Positions 38,696 through 47,281 are shown, counted from the first letter of the stretch. The stretch: 64,000 nucleotides of DNA from Izhakiella australiensis (GCF_002006995.1 NZ_MRUL01000002.1:310001-374000); one strand, 5' to 3'. Notes: generated by a model from the letters alone, not told the origin. Translations and numbers: made by a program.

Positions 38696-39256
38696 ATGGG
38701 CGTTCAGGATCACACAATAAATATACTCAGAGAGCTTGAGCAAAATGCACTGAAGCTCGACGACAGTCAGGCGCAAAACTTCATTGCCCGCATCCGCAAT
38801 GCAAAGCATATTTTTTTGCAAGGTGCCGGTCGCAGTGGTATTGCCATCCGCGCATTCGCTAACCGCTTATTGCATCTCGGCTTCCCGGTCAGCGTGGTGG
38901 GTGAGATTTCATCACCTCATACTAAATCAGGCGATTTGTTGATTATTGGTTCCGGCAGCGGTGAAACAGCCAGCCTTAAAAGCCTGGCGCAGAAAGCGGT
39001 CGAAAGCGGGGTCGACGTGGGGCTGGTTACCATGAAGAAAGATTCCTCCATCGGCAAACTGGCCAGCTGCGTACTGGTTTTACCCGGAACGGTCAAAACG
39101 GAAAACCATCGCCAGCGCGAGCAGTTTTCTCAACCCATGGGTTCCGCCTTCGAACAGCTCTGTTTCATTACCTATGACGCCATTGTGCTTGAATTGATGC
39201 AGCAGCTGGATGAAACCAGCGAAACCATGTTTAAACGCCACGCTGACTTCGAATAG
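38696..39256 (+). CDS. 6-phospho-3-hexuloisomerase (SIS domain, HxlB-like)
   Basis: 186-residue SIS-domain isomerase. The pattern is HxlB-like: FLQGAGRSGIAIRAFANRL, the SGSGET phosphosugar loop, FSQPMGSAFEQ with the catalytic-site signature, and the C-terminal KRHADFE. HxlB converts D-arabino-3-hexulose 6-phosphate to fructose 6-phosphate, classically with hexulose-phosphate synthase in formaldehyde fixation. No synthase is present here; the partner genes are a PTS, an SDR and an Rpe-family epimerase. A sugar-catabolic role is therefore more likely. Last gene of the operon, followed by a hairpin. Confidence 0.88.
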   Translation: MGVQDHTINILRELEQNALKLDDSQAQNFIARIRNAKHIFLQGAGRSGIAIRAFANRLLHLGFPVSVVGEISSPHTKSGDLLIIGSGSGETASLKSLAQKAVESGVDVGLVTMKKDSSIGKLASCVLVLPGTVKTENHRQREQFSQPMGSAFEQLCFITYDAIVLELMQQLDETSETMFKRHADFE

Positions 39257-39262
39257 CAGAAA

Positions 39263-39283
39263 GAGCGCTTGCATAAAGCGCTC
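39263..39283 (+). terminator. Hairpin at the end of the PTS operon
   Basis: Stem GAGCGCTT / AAGCGCTC (8 bases) with a GCATA loop, 7 bases after the hexuloisomerase stop, followed by GTTAACTATT. Probable terminator; the next gene is convergent. Confidence 0.6.
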
Positions 39284-39361
39284 GTTAACTATTGGCCGCA
39301 GAAGCTGACGTCGCTGACATCACAAGTGCCTTATTTGATGCGCGCCGGCTCTCGCCGCTGG

Positions 39362-39745
39362 TTAACTGATTATTTCAACGAGATTGCCATCCGGATCGCG
39401 AATAACCGCTTCATAATAACCATCGCCGCTTACCCGGCCCGCACTGACTAATATCTTACGATCGGCCGCCTTTCTGGCCATATCATCAACCCGCTGTCGG
39501 GAGCCTACGGTTATTGCAATGTGGGCCCAGCCGGTAACGTCTTTCCCGTTAGGTCCGTTTTCCAGCCCGCTGAGGCTCATCAATTCAATCGTTGCACCGT
39601 CAGATAAGCTGATAAAGTAGGAGCGAAAGCCAGGTCGGTTTTTACTGATGTACAATTCATTTGACGTCCCACCAAAAAACTCACGCCAGAAGGTTTTTTG
39701 CGCCTCAAGATTTGTCGTCCATAAAGCAACATGTGCGATTTTCAT
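39362..39745 (-). CDS. VOC (glyoxalase/bleomycin-resistance) family protein
   Basis: 127 residues from ATG 39745, which follows GAGGAAAACC. The paired beta-alpha-beta-beta-beta units of the vicinal oxygen chelate fold are evident: KIAHVALWTTNLEAQKTFW in the first half with a metal His, and GWAHIAITVGSRQRVDDMA, then IRDPDGNLVEII in the second. The reaction cannot be told from sequence; small lyases of this type often handle methylglyoxal-like compounds. Convergent with the PTS operon and divergent from a DeoR regulator. Confidence 0.88.
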   Translation of the reverse strand: MKIAHVALWTTNLEAQKTFWREFFGGTSNELYISKNRPGFRSYFISLSDGATIELMSLSGLENGPNGKDVTGWAHIAITVGSRQRVDDMARKAADRKILVSAGRVSGDGYYEAVIRDPDGNLVEIIS

Positions 39746-39989
39746 GGTTTTCCTCGTCATTTATTCTGGCCAGGTTTCAGGTTAATGATACTGCGCCAAC
39801 CCATCGCGCCATGGCACGGCGAGACAGGGAGGGTGGCGTTTCTGCCCCTTCCCTTTCTGCGCCGGCAAACGGCAACAGCGCATCGGTTGGCATCGCCCCT
39901 CAAATAGCATTGCAGCGTGATTGACAACGCCACGGCCATGCGTGAATATGCTCATTATAGCTCGAAATTGATAATTTAAGAGGTAGTCA

Positions 39990-40760
39990 ATGCTCGATTA
40001 TGCAGCTTTCCCGGAACAGCGGCAAGACCTCATCCGGCAAATTTTACGCGATCAGGGGCGGGTGATTTGTGCCGACCTCGCACGACAAATGCAGGTATCA
40101 GAGCATACCGTGCGGCGGGATCTCCATGAGCTGAGTAAAGAAGGTATCTGTAAAAAGGTCTATGGCGGCGCGGTGTTGCAGCTTGCTGATGCGCAAACTT
40201 TTGCAATCCGAAAACAGCACGACCAGCCATCAAAGAACATGATCGCGCAAAAGTGTGCCAGCCTGATAAAAAATGAAAGCTGCATATTCATTGATGCGGG
40301 GACGACCAACTTGGCGATGACCCTGGCTTTGCCTGAAACATTCACTCTGACTGCGGTTACCAATGCGCCGGATATCGCCGCCTCATTGCTTAAACATCCC
40401 AATATAGACGTCATTATGCTGGGCGGCCGCATTGAAAAAAACAGTGGCGGCTGCGTGGGATCTACCGCACTAGCGCAGTTAAAAAACATCCTATTCGATC
40501 AGGCATTTATTGGCGGCTGTGCCATGAGCCCCGAATCCGGACTTACCGGCTTTAATTTCGATGACTGTGAGTTTAAGAAAGCGGTTATCGCGCAATCCAG
40601 CCAGACTATTGTCGGCCTGACCGCAGAAAAAATTCCCGCCATTGCCCGATTTTCAGTGGCCCGCTGCGAAGATATAGACATCCTGATTGTTGAAGAACAG
40701 CTTGATAAAGACTTTTATAACGCCTTTACGGCAGAGAACGTCACTATCCTGACCATTTGA
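39990..40760 (+). CDS. DeoR/GlpR-family transcriptional regulator
   Basis: 256-residue repressor type. The N-terminal helix-turn-helix has the DeoR signature (CADLARQMQVSEHTVRRDLHEL, then CKKVYGGAVL) and the C-terminal domain has the sugar-phosphate isomerase-like fold with FIDAGTTNLAMTLAL, VIMLGGRIEKNSGG and GLTAEKI. Target unknown: its neighbours are a VOC gene (divergent) and, 311 bases downstream, a LacI gene heading an ABC operon. AAGAGG precedes the ATG. Confidence 0.92.
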   Translation: MLDYAAFPEQRQDLIRQILRDQGRVICADLARQMQVSEHTVRRDLHELSKEGICKKVYGGAVLQLADAQTFAIRKQHDQPSKNMIAQKCASLIKNESCIFIDAGTTNLAMTLALPETFTLTAVTNAPDIAASLLKHPNIDVIMLGGRIEKNSGGCVGSTALAQLKNILFDQAFIGGCAMSPESGLTGFNFDDCEFKKAVIAQSSQTIVGLTAEKIPAIARFSVARCEDIDILIVEEQLDKDFYNAFTAENVTILTI

Positions 40761-41071
40761 AAGCCGCCGCTCAGGGTTCTTCAGGCGGCTCGGGTAGCCC
40801 TGACGCGCTGCGCTATCCCGCCGGGAAGCCAGACTGCGCAGCGCGGCGGCACTCTCCCTGTCTCCTTCCCCGTACCGCAGATGATCACCGCAGCACTTAG
40901 CAGATAGCGACGATGATCCGCAGCCCGACATCAAATTCTAAAAACGAGAAATTGCTCACTGTTTGCGCCAACCTAAACGTTTATGTTTAGCGTCATAAAC
41001 GTTTAGGTTGAGATAACGTTGCAGTAATAAACCTTTATCGACAACTCACTATAACGATATGAGAGAGGGAA
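40761..41071. other. Intergenic region with GC-rich inverted repeat and LacI operators
   Basis: 311 bases without a gene. From left: a small hairpin AGCCGCC / GGCGGCT at 40762-40790 that may end the deoR-type transcript; a longer inverted repeat GCGCTGCGC / GCGCAGCGC (40805-40813 and 40836-40844, REP-like in appearance); an AT-rich stretch; then the paired LacI-type operators at 40970-41009 and GAGAGAGGGA before the lacI-type start. Confidence 0.6.
40970..41009. promoter_or_regulatory. Paired LacI-type operators in a long inverted repeat
   Basis: AACCTAAACGTTTATG at 40970-40985 and its exact reverse complement CATAAACGTTTAGGTT at 40994-41009, with 8 bases between. Each arm contains the perfect LacI-type palindrome TAAACGTTTA; the two centres are 22 bases apart, about two helical turns. 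It lies 62 bases upstream of the lacI-type gene, so autoregulation and control of the ABC operon are likely. Confidence 0.75.
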
Positions 41072-42103
41072 ATGCGTAAAGCAACGATGCGCGATGTTAG
41101 CCTCGCCACCGGACTTTCGATGTTTACCGTTTCCAAAGCCTTAAATGGCGGAGAGGGTGTCTCGGAGGAAAGTCGTAAACGGGTGATAAAAACCGCACGC
41201 GAGCTGGGCTATGTGGCTAACCGTGCCGCCCAGCAGCTGCGGCGCGCCAGTACCGACTCGATCGCCGTGATCACCGCGCACGCATCTAACTCCTATTACC
41301 TGAATTTAATGTCCGGCATCCAGCATGTTTTGCAACCGTCACGCTGGACGGTGGTATTAGGCGATATTGCCGTTAATGGACTCTACGATCCGGCTCAGGA
41401 AGACCGCATGATTAACCGGCTGATTGAGTCGCGTATGGCAGGCGTTATTTCAACCGTCACCTTAAAAACGGAAAATTTAAAACTGCTGGAAAAATGGGAA
41501 ATCCCGGTAGTATTTGTCGATTCGCCGCCGCAAGGAGAACACCCTTATCCCAGCGTCACGACAGATAACTATAATGCCAGCCAGCTGGTAGGTAATCATC
41601 TGGCGGAACATGGCTATCGTAACTGGTTATTTTTAATTTACCCCGGGCGCTGGACGACCCGTTTCGATCGTGAACGCGGTATTCGTGATTGCGCCCGTCA
41701 GTGCGGCGCAACGCTGACGTTACTGGAAACCGATAACGATGCGCACTCTGCCTCTGAAAAACTCGGTCAGCATCTGACCCAGGTGCAAACCCTGCCCGAT
41801 GTGTTAATTGCCGGTAACAACCCCCTATTGCTGGGGGCGTTACAGCAGTTACAGCGCCGAAAAATAACCATACCGGCAGATATTGCCGTGGTCGGTTACG
41901 ATGAATTTGACTGGGCGCCCTTATTAAACCCGCCGCTTACTGTACTGAATGAAAACAGCGAGGAAATAGGCCGCCGTGCGGCTGACATGTTAACCCGCAT
42001 AATTAAAAATAAAGATAAGGAGACAAAAAATCCGGCTGATTACCAAATACGTGTACCGGCCCAGCTGGTTATTCGCCAGTCATGCGGTTGTCAAAAAAAT
42101 TAA
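41072..42103 (+). CDS. LacI-family transcriptional regulator
   Basis: 343-residue repressor. The N-terminal helix-turn-helix and hinge are standard (TMRDVSLATGLSMFTVSKALNG, then VANRAAQQLRRAST), followed by a periplasmic-binding-like effector domain with GVISTVTL, DNYNASQLVGNHLAEHGY and VVGYDEFDWAPLLNPPLTV. The final Cys-rich CGCQKN tail is unusual but short. It should bind the sugar carried by the following ABC importer and act at the paired operators just upstream. Confidence 0.93.
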   Translation: MRKATMRDVSLATGLSMFTVSKALNGGEGVSEESRKRVIKTARELGYVANRAAQQLRRASTDSIAVITAHASNSYYLNLMSGIQHVLQPSRWTVVLGDIAVNGLYDPAQEDRMINRLIESRMAGVISTVTLKTENLKLLEKWEIPVVFVDSPPQGEHPYPSVTTDNYNASQLVGNHLAEHGYRNWLFLIYPGRWTTRFDRERGIRDCARQCGATLTLLETDNDAHSASEKLGQHLTQVQTLPDVLIAGNNPLLLGALQQLQRRKITIPADIAVVGYDEFDWAPLLNPPLTVLNENSEEIGRRAADMLTRIIKNKDKETKNPADYQIRVPAQLVIRQSCGCQKN

Positions 42104-42163
42104 AAATTAATCATTAATGCCATAAAACAACGCCTCACCAGGGCTCTTTATCATTGCTTAAAA

Positions 42164-42184
42164 TCAGCCGGTTATTCCGGCTGA
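42164..42184 (+). terminator. Hairpin between the lacI-type gene and the ABC operon
   Basis: Perfect 8-base stem TCAGCCGG / CCGGCTGA with a TTATT loop, no T-run. It sits in the 175-base gap before the binding-protein gene and may separate regulator and transporter transcripts or protect the transporter mRNA. Confidence 0.45.
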
Positions 42185-42278
42185 AACATCGATTATTAAA
42201 CATCTCAGGGGCTTATTCCTCAGGATATCCCCTACCCGACTGTGCCGTAATGTAGCAATCCGAATAAAGGAGAATTGC

Positions 42279-43232
42279 ATGAATACCTTCCGTAAAACAT
42301 GGCTGGCTGTCGCGTTATCCAGCGTGGTTACCCTGCTTCCCGCGCTGGTGCCCTCTGCCAGCGCCGCTGACAATACCAGCAAAAAAGTCGCCCGCATTGG
42401 GCTTATGGTTCAGGACATGTCGAACCCTTTCTTCTCTGCCATGGAAAAAAGCGCTAAAAAAACCGCAGCTGAGATAGGCGCCAGCCTGAACGTCCAGGAT
42501 GCCCAGGTCGATCTGGCCAACCAGAACACCCAGATCGACGCCTTTATTCAGCAAAAAATGGATTTAATTATTATTTCCGCCGTTGACGAGGCGGGGATTG
42601 AACCGGCGATTGAACGCGCCAAAGCCGCAGGCATTATTGTGATTGCAGTTGATACCCCCGCTAAAGGCGCCGATGCCGCGATCATGACCAACGCGATCCA
42701 GGCCGGGGAAACCTCCTGTAACTATCTGTTCAGCCAGATGGGCGGCAAAGGCAATGTCCTGCTGGTTGATGGCACGCCCATCCAGACCATTATCGATCGC
42801 ATAAAAGGCTGTAAAAACGTTGCCGCGAAGTACCCGGATATCCATATCGTTGGGCAACAGGCATCACGTAATGACCGGGGTACCGGGCTGATGGTAACCA
42901 CCGATATGTTAACTGCACATCCTGATGTGAGCGGGATTTTTGGTATGAACGATCCTTCAGCCCTCGGCGCCGTGCTGGCTGTTGAGCAGGCAGGAAAAGC
43001 CAGCGCAATTAAAGTAACCGGCGTCGACGGCAGTCCTGAAGCTGTCGATGAGCTGAAGCGCTCAGGCTCGCCGTTTATTGGTACGGCAACGCAAAACCCC
43101 GGCGAGATGGTACGTCAGGCCATTAAGCTGGCTCAGGATATTGCCGCCAACAAACCCATTACCTCCCGCACCATATTGATTCCCAGCGTGCTGGTCAGCC
43201 GCGACAACGTGAACAGCTATGCAGGCTGGTAA
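42279..43232 (+). CDS. ABC transporter sugar-binding protein (ribose/fructose type)
   Basis: 317-residue periplasmic binding protein of the RbsB/FrcB family. The signal peptide ends near residue 29 (SASA-ADN). The mature part begins RIGLMVQDMSNPFFSAMEKSA and has TQIDAFIQQKMDLIIISAVDE, IVIAVDTPAKGADA and IFGMNDPSALGAVLAVEQAG. It delivers a pentose- or hexose-type sugar to the membrane complex encoded downstream. The PfkB kinase in the same operon points to fructose or a related ketose (inference). Confidence 0.92.
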   Translation: MNTFRKTWLAVALSSVVTLLPALVPSASAADNTSKKVARIGLMVQDMSNPFFSAMEKSAKKTAAEIGASLNVQDAQVDLANQNTQIDAFIQQKMDLIIISAVDEAGIEPAIERAKAAGIIVIAVDTPAKGADAAIMTNAIQAGETSCNYLFSQMGGKGNVLLVDGTPIQTIIDRIKGCKNVAAKYPDIHIVGQQASRNDRGTGLMVTTDMLTAHPDVSGIFGMNDPSALGAVLAVEQAGKASAIKVTGVDGSPEAVDELKRSGSPFIGTATQNPGEMVRQAIKLAQDIAANKPITSRTILIPSVLVSRDNVNSYAGW

Positions 43233-43294
43233 ACAAAAGCGCTGAGAGAATCTGAACGGAACGGACACTACGTTTATTCCGTGGAGCCACGACC

Positions 43295-44821
43295 ATGACA
43301 GAAAACCGAGAACCCACGCTGCTCCAGCTGGAAAGTATCTCAAAGCGCTATGGCGCAACCCAGGCCCTGAATGATGTACGTTTCGACCTGCGCGCCGGTG
43401 AAGTCCATGCCTTAATGGGTGAAAACGGCGCGGGTAAATCCACGCTGATGAAAATTCTCTCTGGCAACGAACAGCGCGACAGCGGACGGATCCTGATAGA
43501 CGGCGAGGAAATCGATATCCGCTCACCGCGTGACGCCCGTAAATATGGCATCGCCATTATTCATCAGGAGCTGAATACGGTGCCGGAAATGACCGTTGCG
43601 GAAAATCTTTTTCTTGGTCAGGAGCCGGTTTTATTTGCCGGCGTGCTGGACAGACGCCGGATGTATCACGAAGCCAGGCTGAAGCTCGACCGCATTCACG
43701 CTGACATTGACCCGCGTCTGCCGCTGGGGTCGCTGAGTATTGGTCATCAGCAGATGGTCGAAATTGCCCGTGCGGTAAGTGAACAGGCGCGCGTGCTGGT
43801 GCTCGATGAGCCGACTGCGGCGCTGTCCCGTGCGGAAACGCTGGCGCTGTATCGCATTATCGATCAGATGAAGGAGACAGGGGTCGGCATGGTTTATATC
43901 TCTCACCGCATGGAGGAGGTATGGCGTCTTGCCGACCGGGTGACGGTCTTTCGTGACGGTACCTACATTGGCACTGAAGCGCGGGAAAATATCTCCACTG
44001 CCGATGTGGTGCGCATGATGGTTGGCCGCCAGATTGACGATCTTTATCAGCATCAGCGGCGCACGCCCGGCGATATTATGCTGGATGTCAACGCGCTGAC
44101 CAGCAAGCATACCGGTCCGGTGAGCTTTCAGGTCCGCGCCGGCGAAGTGGTATGCATGGCCGGGCTGGTGGGTTCGGGGCGTACCGAGGTCGCCCGGCTG
44201 CTGTTTGGTGCCGACCGGCAAACCCACGGCCAGATTTCCATCAGCGGTAAACCCACCCGTCTGGCCGATCCTGCGGCGGCGATTGCCGCCGGGATTGGAA
44301 TGGTAAGCGAAGACCGTAAAACCCAGGGGCTGTTTGCCGAACATAGCGTAGAGCACAACATTGATATCAGTTCGCTGGACCGCTACGTCGCCAGCGGCGT
44401 GGTGAAGCGTAAGCGCGTGCGTAGCGCAGTGCTGGCCCAGATGCAGCGCCTGCGTTTGCGGCAAAACGCTATCGCCCTGCCCGTCAAAGCCTTATCAGGC
44501 GGCAACCAGCAGAAAGCGGTACTGGCCCGCTGGCTGCTGCGTGATTCACGCATTTTGATCCTCGATGAGCCCACCCGCGGCGTCGACATCGGAGCAAAGC
44601 GGGAAATCTATGAACTCATCGATGCGCTGGCGCGTAGCGGAAAAGCAATTCTGGTGATCTCATCAGATCTGCCTGAAGCCATCGGCATCAGCGATCGCCT
44701 GCTGGTAATGCGTCAAGGTCAAATCGTCCATGAACTTATATCCGCTTCGACCACAGAGGAAGAAGTGATGCTGCACGCCACGGGAACCTTTTCCAGCCAT
44801 TCAGGAGAACATCATGAGTAA
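43295..44821 (+). CDS. Sugar ABC transporter ATPase (RbsA type, two ATPase domains)
   Basis: 508-residue duplicated ATPase. The first half has a full Walker A (MGENGAGKSTLMKIL) and Walker B (VLVLDEPTAALS). The second half has the usual degenerate Walker A GLVGSGRTEVARLL and an LSGGNQQKAVLARWL signature followed by LILDEPTRGVDIGAK. This arrangement is that of RbsA/XylG/MglA-type carbohydrate importers. Eight-base overlap with the permease gene; GGAG in front of the ATG. Confidence 0.94.
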   Translation: MTENREPTLLQLESISKRYGATQALNDVRFDLRAGEVHALMGENGAGKSTLMKILSGNEQRDSGRILIDGEEIDIRSPRDARKYGIAIIHQELNTVPEMTVAENLFLGQEPVLFAGVLDRRRMYHEARLKLDRIHADIDPRLPLGSLSIGHQQMVEIARAVSEQARVLVLDEPTAALSRAETLALYRIIDQMKETGVGMVYISHRMEEVWRLADRVTVFRDGTYIGTEARENISTADVVRMMVGRQIDDLYQHQRRTPGDIMLDVNALTSKHTGPVSFQVRAGEVVCMAGLVGSGRTEVARLLFGADRQTHGQISISGKPTRLADPAAAIAAGIGMVSEDRKTQGLFAEHSVEHNIDISSLDRYVASGVVKRKRVRSAVLAQMQRLRLRQNAIALPVKALSGGNQQKAVLARWLLRDSRILILDEPTRGVDIGAKREIYELIDALARSGKAILVISSDLPEAIGISDRLLVMRQGQIVHELISASTTEEEVMLHATGTFSSHSGEHHE

Positions 44822-45827
44822 GTCACTGTCAGATACGCCCGCAAAAACGCCGTTTGATTTGGCAAAATGGTGGGATCGGGTGGGCATCCTGATTGTTCTG
44901 CTGGTTTTGCTGATTCTGATGTCGGTTTTTGCCCCCAACTTTAACCGGGTAGATAACTTACTCAATATCGCCCGCTCCATTTCAGTCAACGCCATTCTGG
45001 CGGCCGGTATGACGTTTGTTATTTTAACCGGCGGGATTGATTTGTCGGTCGGATCGATTGTCGCGGTATCCGGGGTTGTTTCAGTGGTAACGGCCATGAC
45101 CGGCATTCCGGCACCGCTGGCAATTCTCGCGGGCATTGGCGTCGGCGCCCTTTGCGGGCTGGTCAGCGGGGCGCTGTCTGCCTGGCTGGCGCTGGCGCCG
45201 TTTATCGTCACGCTTGGCACCATGACTTTTCTGCGCGGGCTGGCCTATACCATCACCGAAGGACAGCCGATCGTTTCCAGCAGCCTCAGCTTTCGCGAAC
45301 TCGGCAATGGCTACCTGCTGGGCGTCCCCGTGCCGGTGATTATTATGGCGGTGGTCTATATCCTGGCGTGGTTTGTCCTTGAGCGCACGCGCTACGGCCG
45401 TCACATCTACGCCGTTGGCGGTAATGCCCACGCGGCCCGACTGGCCGGGGTGCGGGTTAATCGTATTATTGCCTCGGTGTATATGATTGCCGGCATTTGC
45501 GCGGGCCTTGCGGGGATTATCTTCGCCGCGCGGGTTATCTCTGCCCAGCCTACTGCCGGAACCGGCTACGAGCTGGATGCGATTGCCGCCGTGGTACTGG
45601 GAGGCACCAGCCTGGCAGGCGGACGCGGGCGCATTATCGGCACCTTGATTGGTTCGGTCATTCTTGGCGTACTGAGCACCGGCCTGATTTTGCTAAATGT
45701 CCCCTTCTTCACTCAGCTGCTGGTGAAAGGGATCGTCATCATCCTTGCGGTCGCCATTGACGGCCTTAAACAGCACCCTGAGTTGTTTACTTTCTGGCGC
45801 CGCAGCGAAACGCCGCCATCGTCGTGA
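44814..45827 (+). CDS. Sugar ABC transporter permease (RbsC type)
   Basis: 337-residue inner-membrane permease with about nine to ten hydrophobic segments. Family motifs: NAILAAGMTFVILTGGIDLSVGS, FIVTLGTMTFLRGLAYTITEG, YAVGGNAHAARLAGVRV, and the coupling loop LDAIAAVVLGGTSLAGGRG. It works as a dimer with the two-domain ATPase and the binding protein. AGGAG precedes the ATG. Confidence 0.94.
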   Translation: MSKSLSDTPAKTPFDLAKWWDRVGILIVLLVLLILMSVFAPNFNRVDNLLNIARSISVNAILAAGMTFVILTGGIDLSVGSIVAVSGVVSVVTAMTGIPAPLAILAGIGVGALCGLVSGALSAWLALAPFIVTLGTMTFLRGLAYTITEGQPIVSSSLSFRELGNGYLLGVPVPVIIMAVVYILAWFVLERTRYGRHIYAVGGNAHAARLAGVRVNRIIASVYMIAGICAGLAGIIFAARVISAQPTAGTGYELDAIAAVVLGGTSLAGGRGRIIGTLIGSVILGVLSTGLILLNVPFFTQLLVKGIVIILAVAIDGLKQHPELFTFWRRSETPPSS

Positions 45828-45849
45828 GCCCCTGTCCAGTCTGATTCCG

Positions 45850-45870
45850 GCCCGCCCACAGGCGGCGGGC
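45850..45870 (+). terminator. Intrinsic terminator-like hairpin inside the ABC operon
   Basis: Stem GCCCGCC / GGCGGGC with a 7-base loop, followed by TTTGTACGCTTTTTT. It lies between the permease gene and the unknown-family gene, so it may lower expression of the last two genes relative to the transporter. Confidence 0.6.
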
Positions 45871-45898
45871 TTTGTACGCTTTTTTATGGAGACAATCT

Positions 45899-47281
45899 AT
45901 GTCATACCTGATTACGGTCACCGATCCGTTGGCCGGGCAACGGCAGCACGAACCGGTGATTTTTTCCATCCCTGAGGCGCTGGAAGGTGATTTATGGTGG
46001 GCATTGACCCCCGAAGGTCGACGCATTCTTTGTCAGAAGCTGAACCATGAAACCCACAGCGGCGCCAGCCGTTTTGTCGCCAGCGTCAGCTTTAGCGGCG
46101 AGCTGCACTTCACCCTTGACCGGGCATGTCGTGACGACGAAATTGCGCAGCTTGAAGGCATCAGCCTGCTGGAGGGTAAAGAAGCCGATTGCTTCGCCCG
46201 TTTGCATACCGGTCAGTTTGATCTTGAGCTTTGCCGCGGCACGGCTAAGGGAGTGGGCGCTTCTAAGTGGGGAATTCGTCACTTCAGACATTTGCAGGAT
46301 CAGGTCGAATTATTACCCTCAGGCAATAATGCCATCGGTGGCTTCTACGGCCCCTTCTTTACCCCGGAAAACGGCCTGATTAATCCACCCGAGCATACCA
46401 TCGTCGAGATCGACGTCCTCGAACAAGGCCCGGTTTTGCACCACTACCGGATGCGCGGCACCATCCCCGATGGCTTATTAGCGGAACTGCGCGGCAAACA
46501 TTTCACCATCGACTGGAAATTTAGCTGGCAAACCCCGTGGTTCCAGCGCCAGTATCAGGTGGATGATTTCCAGACGGTAATTAACGGACGTGCTGTCACC
46601 AACAAAATTACCGTTGGCGATGAGTTTGAAAGCGGCGTGGGTAAATTACTGTTTGACCGCTTCGAAGCCTATGGCGGCACCCGTTACCGCGCAGGCGATC
46701 CCTACGCAGAAGAACTGGTGACCATGGTCGGTAGCACCGTTGCTCATTCGGCGAATCAAAGTGCTAAATTTGCCGAATTCCGCGCGCAGCTCAGCGATAT
46801 GGCCGCGGCACACTGGGATCTTTACTGGCGGATGTTCAGCGCCTGGGAGCAGGTGCTTGATGAAGATGAACTGCGCCAACGGCTGGCGCAGGTTCGCGCC
46901 CGCGCGCATATCAGAGCCGACCTCAACCAACGCCAATGGCAGCTGTCAGCCAGTCCGGTAGAAGTTTCGACGCTGGCGCACGAAACGATTTTTCCCGGCC
47001 CGGCCAGTAAGACCGTTGAATATGACTCAGCCAGCGGTCGGGCGATGGTATGGTGGACATCGCAGCCGTCCGGCGCCTTCCAGATTGTACAACGCCGCCA
47101 GTCCGGCTGGGTTAACTGGGGAACCAATGGCGAAAACGAATGCCCGGAACTCCCGGTCGGCGTGACGATAAAAACCGCTTACGGCCAGTTTGCCGCTCAC
47201 TGGACGCAGATGGCCGACGCGCTGGAAACCGCGCCGCACGTTACCGTGGTATCCGGCCCCCGGCAGGGAGATACACCATGA
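45899..47281 (+). CDS. Unknown-family protein in the sugar ABC/kinase operon
   Basis: 460 residues from ATG 45899 (GGAGA six bases upstream). No signal peptide and no membrane segment, so probably cytoplasmic. It is rich in predicted beta strands and aromatic residues, with conserved-looking patches GIRHFRHLQDQVELLPSGN, GGFYGPFFTPENGLINPPEH and FKFSWQTPW-like WKFSWQTPWFQRQYQVDDF. Acidic and histidine residues in these patches could form a carbohydrate site. I do not recognise the family. The stop overlaps the PfkB kinase start (ATGA), tying the two functions. A plausible job is cutting or isomerising the imported sugar before phosphorylation (for example a fructoside), but this is inference. 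Confidence 0.85.
   Translation: MSYLITVTDPLAGQRQHEPVIFSIPEALEGDLWWALTPEGRRILCQKLNHETHSGASRFVASVSFSGELHFTLDRACRDDEIAQLEGISLLEGKEADCFARLHTGQFDLELCRGTAKGVGASKWGIRHFRHLQDQVELLPSGNNAIGGFYGPFFTPENGLINPPEHTIVEIDVLEQGPVLHHYRMRGTIPDGLLAELRGKHFTIDWKFSWQTPWFQRQYQVDDFQTVINGRAVTNKITVGDEFESGVGKLLFDRFEAYGGTRYRAGDPYAEELVTMVGSTVAHSANQSAKFAEFRAQLSDMAAAHWDLYWRMFSAWEQVLDEDELRQRLAQVRARAHIRADLNQRQWQLSASPVEVSTLAHETIFPGPASKTVEYDSASGRAMVWWTSQPSGAFQIVQRRQSGWVNWGTNGENECPELPVGVTIKTAYGQFAAHWTQMADALETAPHVTVVSGPRQGDTP

Noticed and set aside
37168-39256. Ribulose-monophosphate formaldehyde fixation operon
   Set aside because: The hexuloisomerase-like gene is present, but the TIM barrel has Rpe motifs (HVDLMDG) rather than hexulose-phosphate synthase motifs, and the context is a PTS.
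40805-40844. REP or transposon end from the GC-rich inverted repeat
   Set aside because: A single copy in the window with no transposase, target duplication or partner end; left as an unexplained hairpin.
43631-44464. 277-codon minus-strand open frame
   Set aside because: Antisense to the ABC ATPase gene, which has complete Walker motifs; no features of its own.
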